Below are positions 1 through 5,072 of a stretch of 8,059 nt of DNA, in pieces; positions within the stretch are counted from its first letter, which is position 1; each line of letters opens with the position of its first letter. This DNA is from Burkholderiales bacterium (GTDB taxonomy: Bacteria; Pseudomonadota; Gammaproteobacteria; Burkholderiales; Burkholderiaceae_C): positions 1-8,059 of the forward strand of contig CANGHQ010000067.1 in assembly GCA_947453585.1 (NCBI GenBank), given 5' to 3'. The notes under the pieces were generated by a model. It made no database searches and was not told the origin of the DNA. It saw only the letters and a list, made by a program, of their open reading frames with translations. The position numbers and the translations under genes are program-made.

Positions 1-1035
1 CAGGCCAACTATTGTTGGCATGCGCGGATCGTCCCAGCCGCTTACCTTGTGGTCATAGACGAGCTGCGCGAGTTTGCGCTTGCTGGTCACCACATAGGTC
101 AGGTTCAGGCGGGCAAATTCGTACTGCTTGGGCGGCGGGCTGGCCAACAGGCTGGCCTCAATCAGGCGCTCCATCAGCCAGTCGTAAAACGGGCGCTGGT
201 CTTCAAATTCGAGCGTGCAAATGCTGTGGGTGATTTGCTCCAGCGCGTCTTCAATCGGGTGGGCAAAGGTGTACATCGGGTAGATGCACCAGGTGTCACC
301 CGTGTTGTGATGCGTGGCGCGGCGGATGCGGTAGATGGCCGGGTCGCGCAGGTTGATGTTGGGGCTGGCCATGTCGATCTTGGCGCGCAGCACCATCGAC
401 CCATCCGCGTGCAGACCGTCGCGCATTTCGCGAAAGCGCGCCAGGTTCTCGGCGGGCGTTCGGCTTCTGAACGGGCTATTGACGCCGGGTTTGCCAAAGT
501 CGCCCCGGTTGGTGCGCATTTCCTCAGGCGTTTGTTCGTCCACATAGGCGTGGCCTGCCTCAATCAGCGCTTCGGCCGCGCGGTACATAAAGCCAAAGTA
601 GTCGCTGGCCTGGTAGGGCTTGTCATTACCTGGTTGGCTCCAGTCAAAACCCAGCCAGCGCACCGCGTCGATGATGCTGTTGACGTATTCGGTGTCTTCT
701 TTTTCGGGGTTGGTGTCGTCAAAGCGCAGGTGGCACACGCCGCCATAGTCGCGCGCCAGGCCAAAGTTCAGGCAAATGCTTTTGGCGTGGCCCACGTGCA
801 GGTAGCCGTTGGGCTCGGGTGGAAAGCGGGTGCGGATGCGGGCGGGGTCCAGCGCTCCGGTGGCCTGGTGCGCCGCGTCGCCGGGGCTGCCCGCCCAGCG
901 GCGCGTGGCATAGGTGCCAGCGGCCAGATCGTGCTCGATGATCTGGCGCAAAAAGTTGCTGGCCTTACCAGGATTTGGGGCTTCGGGGGCGGCGGCGGAT
1001 TTGGCGCCAGACTTGGCGGCGGGGGAATTGCTCAT
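1..1035 (-). CDS. glnS: Glutaminyl-tRNA synthetase, N-terminal 345 residues (runs off the window edge)
   Basis: This enzyme charges tRNA-Gln with glutamine using ATP, in the cytoplasm; it is a class I synthetase. The reading frame is open from the ATG at 1035 to base 1 with no stop, so the C-terminal part (tRNA anticodon-binding beta-barrels) lies outside. Visible marks are the HIGH-type motif HVGH at about residues 80-83 in the context PNGYLHVGHAKS, the segment RFDDTNPEKE, the GlnRS/GluRS-type stretch NLRDPAIYRI, THHNTGD, and the KMSKS-equivalent VTSKRK at about 316-321 followed by GWDDPRMPT. WDDPRMPT and the HHNTGD region favour GlnRS over GluRS. The first 30 residues are an Ala/Pro/Ser/Lys-rich tail before NFLRQII. 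No good ribosome binding site precedes the ATG, and a TAAAAT box lies only 7 bp upstream, so the message may be leaderless. E. coli GlnRS has about 554 residues, so roughly 60% is present. Confidence 0.96.
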   Translation of the reverse strand, partial: MSNSPAAKSGAKSAAAPEAPNPGKASNFLRQIIEHDLAAGTYATRRWAGSPGDAAHQATGALDPARIRTRFPPEPNGYLHVGHAKSICLNFGLARDYGGVCHLRFDDTNPEKEDTEYVNSIIDAVRWLGFDWSQPGNDKPYQASDYFGFMYRAAEALIEAGHAYVDEQTPEEMRTNRGDFGKPGVNSPFRSRTPAENLARFREMRDGLHADGSMVLRAKIDMASPNINLRDPAIYRIRRATHHNTGDTWCIYPMYTFAHPIEDALEQITHSICTLEFEDQRPFYDWLMERLIEASLLASPPPKQYEFARLNLTYVVTSKRKLAQLVYDHKVSGWDDPRMPTIVGL

Positions 1036-1042
1036 GGCTTTT

Positions 1043-1072
1043 ATTTTAGACGGGCGCCTTTAGCGCTGACCA
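1043..1072 (-). promoter_or_regulatory. Candidate glnS promoter
   Basis: On the minus strand a TAAAAT hexamer (1043-1048) resembles a sigma-70 -10 box. TGGTCA (1067-1072, spacer 18) is a moderate -35 match that touches the T-tract of the upstream terminator. A start point about 7 nt past the -10 box would fall at or next to the A of the glnS ATG (1035). This is pattern matching only. Read-through from the upstream gene is the alternative. Confidence 0.35.
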
Positions 1073-1105
1073 AAAAAAAGCGCACCCTTGTGGGGTGCGC
1101 TTTTT
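1072..1105 (-). terminator. Bidirectional intrinsic terminator after the amino-acid binding protein gene
   Basis: A perfect 8-bp GC-rich stem (GCGCACCC at 1080-1087, GGGTGCGC at 1093-1100) closes a 5-nt loop and is flanked by A8 (1072-1079) and T5 (1101-1105). On the minus strand the hairpin is followed by eight Ts, so it should end the 1148-2290 transcript efficiently. On the plus strand it has five Ts, but no plus-strand gene precedes it here. It separates that gene from glnS. Confidence 0.85.
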
Positions 1106-1110
1106 AGGTG

Positions 1111-1130
1111 CTGGCAACTTGCGTTGCCAG
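1111..1130 (-). other. Stem-loop in the 3' UTR of the binding-protein gene
   Basis: A perfect 8-bp inverted repeat (CTGGCAAC at 1111-1118, GTTGCCAG at 1123-1130) with a 4-nt loop lies 17 nt after the stop codon of the binding-protein gene and 5 nt before the terminator hairpin. It has no T-tract of its own. It may protect the 3' end or be the body of a 3'-UTR-derived small RNA. The structure is seen directly; the role is inferred. Confidence 0.55.
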
Positions 1131-1147
1131 ATCAACCGAGGGAGTGA

Positions 1148-2290
1148 TTAACGAATCACAGCCAGTACTTCAAGCTTGCCACCTTTGATGGTTTGCAGAG
1201 TCAAAGCGCCGCCCTTGATGTCGCCTTTTTCGTCAAAGGAGATCGCGCCGGTCACGCCTTGGTAGTCTTTGGTAGCGGCCAACACGGGCAGGTACTTGGC
1301 TGGGTCGGACGAGCCGGCCTTCACCATGGCAGCAACCATGATCTTCACGCTGTCGTACACGTAAGGTGCATAAACTTGCACGGGTGTGCCGAACTTGGCT
1401 TTGAATTTGTTGTCAAAGTCCAGCTTGGCGGCTTCAAACTTGCTGCCTTTTTCCACGCCACCTGCTTCAGCGCAGAAGACTTGGTTGTCGGTCACAGCGT
1501 CACCAGCCAATTTCACCAGCTCGGACGAGCAGATGCCGTCGCCGCCCATGAACTTGGCGTTGATGCCCAGAGATTTCATCTGGCGCAGCATGGGGCCTGC
1601 AACAGCGTCCATACCGCCGAAGAACACGACGTCAGGCTTTTTGCCCTTGATGGTGGTCAGAATGGCGTTGAAGTCGGTAGCTTTGTCGGTGGTGAACTCT
1701 TTGGCCACCACGGTGCCGCCAGCAGCAACCACGGCTTTGCTGAACTCGTCAGCCACGCCTTGGCCGTAAGCGGTACGGTCGTCGATCACAGCAATAGCCT
1801 TGCCCTTCAGGGTGTTGACTGCGTACTTGCCCAGGGTGCCGCCGAGTTGAACGTCGTCAGCCACCACGCGGAACGTGGTCTTGAAACCCTGGCGTGTGTA
1901 CTTGGGGTTGGTAGCAGAAGGAGAGATTTGGGGAATGCCCGCGTCGCTGTAAATCTTGGATGCAGGAATCGAAGTGCCCGAGTTCAGGTGACCGATCACG
2001 CCGGCAACCTTGGCATCAGCCAGCTTTTGCGCAACGGAAGTGCCTTGCTTTGGATCAGCGCCGTCATCTTCGGTCATCAGCTTCAAGGTGACTTTCTTGC
2101 CACCGATGGTCACGCCAGCGGCGTTGAGCTCTTCCACGGCCATGATCGCGCCGTTTTCGTTGTCTTTACCCAGGTGGGCGATTGCGCCGCTGGTCGGGCC
2201 AACGTGAGCGATCGTGACCACGGCGTTTTGGGCCATGGCAAAACCAGTGGACATTGCCAGTACGGCAGCAGCTAAGGTAGTCATTTTCAT
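1148..2290 (-). CDS. Branched-chain amino acid ABC transporter substrate-binding protein (LivK/LivJ family)
   Basis: This is a periplasmic type I binding protein of 380 residues, the usual size for the Leu/Ile/Val-binding family. Residues 1-20 form a Sec signal peptide (MKMTTLAAAVLAMSTGFAMA), with cleavage predicted before Gln21. The mature part begins with VTIAHVGPTSGAIAHLGKDNENGAIMAVEELNAAG in essence, the typical first lobe, followed by GVIGHLNSGTSIPAS and ISPSATNP (ligand-contact region), FRVVADDVQLG and AIAVIDDRTAYGQG (hinge and second lobe). Two cysteines, 254 and 273, could form a disulfide. The ATG at 2290 has GGAG 10 nt upstream; a second ATG two codons on is possible. The permease and ATPase genes of a Liv system are not adjacent, so the protein is an orphan here and its true ligand (Leu/Ile/Val, other amino acids or amides) cannot be read from sequence. 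A strong terminator follows. Confidence 0.93.
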   Translation of the reverse strand: MKMTTLAAAVLAMSTGFAMAQNAVVTIAHVGPTSGAIAHLGKDNENGAIMAVEELNAAGVTIGGKKVTLKLMTEDDGADPKQGTSVAQKLADAKVAGVIGHLNSGTSIPASKIYSDAGIPQISPSATNPKYTRQGFKTTFRVVADDVQLGGTLGKYAVNTLKGKAIAVIDDRTAYGQGVADEFSKAVVAAGGTVVAKEFTTDKATDFNAILTTIKGKKPDVVFFGGMDAVAGPMLRQMKSLGINAKFMGGDGICSSELVKLAGDAVTDNQVFCAEAGGVEKGSKFEAAKLDFDNKFKAKFGTPVQVYAPYVYDSVKIMVAAMVKAGSSDPAKYLPVLAATKDYQGVTGAISFDEKGDIKGGALTLQTIKGGKLEVLAVIR

Positions 2291-2316
2291 GAGTGAGTAA
2301 CTCCGGTTATGGTTTT

Positions 2317-2338
2317 TAAAAAAGATGCCGAAACGGCA
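2317..2338 (-). promoter_or_regulatory. Terminator-like hairpin in the 5' leader of the binding-protein gene
   Basis: On the minus strand, TGCCG-TTT-CGGCA (2326-2338) forms a 5-bp stem with a 3-nt loop and is followed by TCTTTTTT. It ends about 35 nt before the start codon. It could act as a weak attenuator or simply be leader structure. The stem is short, so the call is tentative. No alternative antiterminator pairing was identified by eye. Confidence 0.3.
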
Positions 2339-2417
2339 CGGGGCGGAGGATAACTCGATTTGGCGTGATAAATCTTATTGACTTCGCCGCCATTTGGCTA
2401 ACGATCAATTTTTTTAT

Positions 2418-2456
2418 GCGTCTGGGACGCGTTTTTGCCAAAAAAATGGTTTTGGC
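2418..2456 (-). other. Two small stem-loops downstream of the DUF2306 gene
   Basis: Immediately after the stop of the 2459-2872 gene there is GCCAAAA/TTTTGGC (2437-2443 with 2450-2456, 6-nt loop). Next is GCGTC/GACGC (2418-2422 with 2426-2430, 3-nt loop). On the minus strand neither is followed by a T-tract, so they are poor intrinsic terminators. On the plus strand the second is followed by GTTTTT but has no plus-strand gene upstream. They may stabilise the 3' end. The 2291-2458 intergenic region must also carry the promoter of the binding-protein gene, but I see no convincing -35/-10 pair. Confidence 0.3.
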
Positions 2457-2458
2457 GC

Positions 2459-2872
2459 CTAAATCCAGCCCAGCCACTGCCCCCAAATCAGCTGGCCCAG
2501 GTAGCGGCTAGGCAGCAGCGTAAAGGCCCCGGCGGTGACGCAGGCGCCCAAGTACAGCGACTGCATGGTTTTGCGGTGGCCCGCGATGTTTTTGCGCAGC
2601 AGGTAGCGAAATGCCAGCGCCAGGTTGATCAGCGTAAACGGCACCAGCAAGTGGATGGGCGTGTAGCCCGCGATATTGGGAAGGCCAAAGTCGCGGATGA
2701 AGATGGCGGTAAGAGCCGTTGCCAGCATGAATGTGACCCAGGCGTAGCCAAAGGCGCGGTGCAGCATGGGGCGCTGGGTGCGGCCCTTGCGCGCCCACAG
2801 GGCGATGGGGCCGATGGCCAGAGCGCCAATGGCGGCGCTCATGTGGACGGCAATCAGGGGCGTGAGTTGCAT
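2459..2872 (-). CDS. Small four-helix membrane protein, DUF2306 family
   Basis: The protein has 137 residues and about four predicted membrane helices (roughly 5-26, 42-62, 73-91 and 104-122). It resembles the DUF2306 family: an early His (H10) in helix 1, a GPIALWARKG stretch, HRAFGYAW at 38-45, H74 before helix 3, and GHRKTM at 98-103 before the last helix. Four histidines at membrane edges (10, 38, 74, 99) are notable; metal or heme binding is conceivable but speculative. I chose the start at 2872 because the family begins close to this first helix. The frame stays open to 2974, but that longer version would overlap the divergent adaptor gene and adds a non-family, non-membrane leader. No strong ribosome binding site precedes the chosen ATG. 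It is divergent from the exporter operon, with 89 bp between starts. Its function is unknown. Confidence 0.72.
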   Translation of the reverse strand: MQLTPLIAVHMSAAIGALAIGPIALWARKGRTQRPMLHRAFGYAWVTFMLATALTAIFIRDFGLPNIAGYTPIHLLVPFTLINLALAFRYLLRKNIAGHRKTMQSLYLGACVTAGAFTLLPSRYLGQLIWGQWLGWI

Positions 2873-2916
2873 GGTGGGTGCAGGTTTTTGCTTGAAAAGG
2901 CAGCCAGCATAAAGCA

Positions 2917-2928
2917 GCGCTACAGCGC
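2917..2928. promoter_or_regulatory. 12-bp palindrome in the divergent promoter region
   Basis: GCGCTACAGCGC is an inverted repeat of 5-bp arms around AC, between the divergent membrane-protein and adaptor genes. It overlaps the place where the -35 of the adaptor promoter would be. It is a possible operator for a dimeric regulator, but so short a GC-rich palindrome can occur by chance. Confidence 0.2.
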
Positions 2929-2949
2929 ACCGGTGTCGCCCCTGCTTTC

Positions 2950-2955
2950 TACAAT
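2950..2955 (+). promoter_or_regulatory. Candidate -10 box of the exporter operon
   Basis: TACAAT matches the -10 consensus TATAAT at five of six positions and ends 6 bp before the ATG at 2962. No good -35 element is found 16-18 bp upstream. If used, transcription would start at or within a base or two of the start codon, giving a leaderless message. That fits the lack of a Shine-Dalgarno sequence there. Confidence 0.4.
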
Positions 2956-2961
2956 GCCCGC

Positions 2962-4242
2962 ATGAAACGAACAACCCAAATTTCGCTGGCTTTGACGCTG
3001 CTTTTGGCCGCTGGCGCCTCCGCTTGGTGGTGGACGGGCACGGCGCAGGCGCCGGTACAGTACCGCACAGGCGAAGTCACCCGGGGCGACTTGCAGGCGG
3101 TGGTGGCCGCCAGTGGTGCGGTTAATCCGGAAGCCTTGGTGACCGTGGGCACGCAGGTGAGCGGCCAGATTCGTGATGTGTATGTGGATTTCAATGCCGA
3201 GGTCAAGGCCGGACAACTGTTGGCGCAAATTGATCCTGAGAGTTTTGAGTACCGCGTGCGTTCGGCCCAGGCCGATCATGAAGCCGCCCGCGCCGCTGTG
3301 CTCACCGCCCAGGCCAACGCCTTGGCCATGCAAACCCAGGTGTCGCGCGCGCAGGTGGACTTGAACGAGGCCCAGCGCAGCCAAGACCGCACCGACATGC
3401 TGGTGGACAAGCAGTTTTTGGCGGTCAGCGAGCGGGACAAGGCGCGCGCCCTGGTCAACACCAGCCAAGAGGCGCTCAAGGCGGCGCAGGCGCAAGTGGG
3501 CGTGGCGCAGGCTCAGGTGAGCGCGGCGCAGGCCACCGTGGCCCAGCGCGACGCGGCATTGGCGCAAGCGCGCATTGACCTGGCGCGCACCCGCATCACC
3601 TCGCCCGTGGGCGGCATCGTGGTCAAGCGCGCTATTGAGCGCGGCCAGACAGTGGCCAGCAGCCTGCAGTCGCCCGAGCTGTTCATCATCGCCAAAAACC
3701 TGGCCGACATGCAGGTGGAGGCCGCCATTGACGAGAGCGATGTGGGCCGCGTGCAAGCCGGGCAAAAGGCGCGCTTTACCGTGGATGCCTTTCCCGGGCA
3801 AAACTTTGAAGGCGAGGTGCGCCAGGTGCGCAAAGCCGCGCTCAATGTGGCCAATGTGGTGACCTATGTGGCGGTAATTGCTTTTTCGAACGCCGATGGG
3901 CGCCTGATGCCCGGCATGACGGCCAATGTGCGGGTCGTGACTGACCAGCGCAGCGGCGTGTTGCACGTGCCCAACGCCGCGCTGCGCCTGCGCATTCCAG
4001 GCGCCGAGCCGCCCGCGCCCGACAAAAGTGGCCCCAGTGGGCGCCTGTATGTGATGGACCCGCAGGGCAAACCCCAGGCGCTGGCGGTGCGCACAGGCAT
4101 ATCCGACGGCAACCGCACCGAGCTACTCTTGGAGCCCGGCTTGGACTCAGCCGCACCACTCAAGGAAGGTGCGTCCGTGCTGGTGGGCACCAAAACCGCC
4201 ACCGGGGCGCAAGGCAAACCGGCCAGCCGTTCTCCGTTTTGA
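2962..4242 (+). CDS. macA: MacA-like periplasmic adaptor subunit of a tripartite ABC exporter (HlyD/MFP family)
   Basis: This adaptor should link the inner-membrane ABC transporter encoded next door to an outer-membrane channel of TolC type. The 426-residue protein starts with a membrane anchor or signal segment (about 5-22, ending AAGASAWWW). It then has a first half of the lipoyl/barrel-sandwich domain (VSGQIRDVYVDFNAEVKAGQLLAQID, about 65-90). A long Ala/Gln-rich alpha-helical hairpin follows at about 96-208 (repeated AQAQV-type heptads, a coiled coil). The returning lipoyl half is ITSPVGGIVVKR at about 212-223, and the beta-barrel and membrane-proximal domain carry LMPGMTANVRV near 316-326. 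The symbol is assigned by resemblance; E. coli MacA is shorter (371). Its stop codon overlaps the next start by 1 nt (TGATG). There is no Shine-Dalgarno sequence, but a TACAAT box sits just upstream. The exported substrate is unknown; macrolides, peptides or lipids are possibilities from the family. Confidence 0.9.
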   Translation: MKRTTQISLALTLLLAAGASAWWWTGTAQAPVQYRTGEVTRGDLQAVVAASGAVNPEALVTVGTQVSGQIRDVYVDFNAEVKAGQLLAQIDPESFEYRVRSAQADHEAARAAVLTAQANALAMQTQVSRAQVDLNEAQRSQDRTDMLVDKQFLAVSERDKARALVNTSQEALKAAQAQVGVAQAQVSAAQATVAQRDAALAQARIDLARTRITSPVGGIVVKRAIERGQTVASSLQSPELFIIAKNLADMQVEAAIDESDVGRVQAGQKARFTVDAFPGQNFEGEVRQVRKAALNVANVVTYVAVIAFSNADGRLMPGMTANVRVVTDQRSGVLHVPNAALRLRIPGAEPPAPDKSGPSGRLYVMDPQGKPQALAVRTGISDGNRTELLLEPGLDSAAPLKEGASVLVGTKTATGAQGKPASRSPF

Positions 4243-5072
4243 TGGACGCAACCCAATTGCCTGTGGCCTTGGCCAGCGCGCCGCCGCTGATTGCGGTGCA
4301 CGACCTGACCAAGCGCTATGAGATGGGATCGGCCACCCAGCGCGCGGCGGGGCAGGGGCAAAACGTGCACGCCCTGCGCGGCGTGAGCCTGCAGATTGCG
4401 CGCGGCGACTTTGTGGCGGTGATGGGCGCCTCGGGTTCGGGTAAATCGACGTTCATGAATGTTTTGGGCTGCTTAGATCGCCCCAGTTCTGGCACTTACC
4501 AGCTCGAAGGCCAGGCCGTGGAACACCTGAACTCCGACGCGCTGGCCGCGCTGCGCAACCGGCGCATTGGCTTTGTGTTTCAGCAGTTCAACCTGCTGCC
4601 CCGCGCATCCGCCTTGGAAAACGTCGAATTGCCATTGTTGTACGCCGGCGTCAAGCCCGCGCAGCGGCGCGAGCGCGCGCTGGCCGCTTTGCAGCGCGTG
4701 GGCCTTGGCGAGAGGACCGGCCACCGGCCTACCGAATTGTCCGGCGGCCAGCAGCAGCGCGTGGCGATTGCGCGGGCCCTGGTCAACGCGCCGGAGCTCG
4801 TGCTGGCCGACGAGCCCACTGGCGCGCTGGATTCGCAGACCAGCGCCGAAATCATGCAACTTCTCAGCAGCCTGAACGCCGAGGGCGTCACCATCGTGCT
4901 CGTCACCCACGAGCCCGATGTGGCCGCCTGGGCGCGCCGGAGGCTGATGTTCAAAGACGGGCTAGTGGTGCAGGATGAGGGAAATGGGGTCAGATTCCAA
5001 TTAAAGCCAACAGATGAAGTCACCCCCAAAAATTGGAATCTGACCCCAATTAACGAAAAAGGTGCGCCATGA
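4242..5072 (+). CDS. MacB-type ABC transporter ATP-binding subunit with an in-frame palindrome-encoded C-terminal tail
   Basis: This is the cytoplasmic ATPase that powers the neighbouring permease. The 276-residue chain has Walker A GASGSGKST (62-70), a Q-loop in VFQQFNLLP, the signature LSGGQ (166-170), Walker B with ELVLADEPTGALDS (E191 catalytic) and the switch histidine in VTHEP (H223). This is the full LolD/MacB/FtsE-type set. The start ATG at 4242 overlaps the adaptor stop by 1 nt; a TTG one codon earlier is less likely. The 3' end overlaps the permease start by 4 nt (ATGA). In E. coli MacB this domain is fused to the permease; here it is separate. After the natural domain end (about residue 247), residues 248-270 are encoded by an inverted-repeat element, giving a polar tail (NGVRFQL ... 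NWNLTPI) unlike the family. Removing exactly 69 nt would leave the short ending NEKGAP in frame. Confidence 0.92.
   Translation: MDATQLPVALASAPPLIAVHDLTKRYEMGSATQRAAGQGQNVHALRGVSLQIARGDFVAVMGASGSGKSTFMNVLGCLDRPSSGTYQLEGQAVEHLNSDALAALRNRRIGFVFQQFNLLPRASALENVELPLLYAGVKPAQRRERALAALQRVGLGERTGHRPTELSGGQQQRVAIARALVNAPELVLADEPTGALDSQTSAEIMQLLSSLNAEGVTIVLVTHEPDVAAWARRRLMFKDGLVVQDEGNGVRFQLKPTDEVTPKNWNLTPINEKGAP
4982..5051. repeat. REP/MITE-like palindromic element inserted in the 3' end of the ATPase gene
   Basis: Two perfect 18-bp inverted arms, TGGGGTCAGATTCCAATT (4985-5002) and its complement (5031-5048), flank a 28-nt centre. Beyond one mismatch the pairing continues for two more base pairs (4982-4983 with 5050-5051). 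The element is AT-richer than its surroundings, carries no stop in the ATPase frame, and adds about 69 nt (23 codons). No T-tract follows it, so it is not an intrinsic terminator. The GGGGTCAGA core resembles, from memory, palindromes associated with REP-associated tyrosine transposases in proteobacteria; no transposase is present here. No second copy was found in the window. Confidence 0.75.

Noticed and set aside
49..1107. A long open plus-strand frame (352 codons) opposite glnS
   Set aside because: It is antisense to a clear GlnRS frame with class I motifs, has a low-complexity Gly/Val/Ala-rich translation with no family resemblance, and runs through the terminator hairpin.
1193..2275. A 360-codon plus-strand frame opposite the amino-acid binding protein gene
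   Set aside because: It is a mirror of a high-GC coding sequence. The minus-strand protein has a signal peptide and a full binding-protein fold, while this one shows nothing recognisable.
2873..2974. Extending the DUF2306 gene upstream to a start at 2974
   Set aside because: The extension would overlap the adaptor start, adds a Cys-rich non-membrane leader not expected for the family, and covers the divergent promoter.
2920..3966. A 348-codon minus-strand frame opposite the adaptor gene
   Set aside because: Its His/Ala/Leu/Gly-rich translation is typical of an antisense shadow of an Ala/Gln-rich coiled coil, and it overlaps the divergent promoter region.
4239..4241. TTG as the start of the ATPase gene
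   Set aside because: The ATG at 4242 gives the common TGATG overlap with the adaptor stop; the TTG adds only one residue and has no better binding site.
4982..5051. The palindrome as an intrinsic terminator inside the operon
   Set aside because: No T-tract follows either arm (the plus strand continues AACGAAAAAGG), and it is translated, so premature termination there is unlikely.
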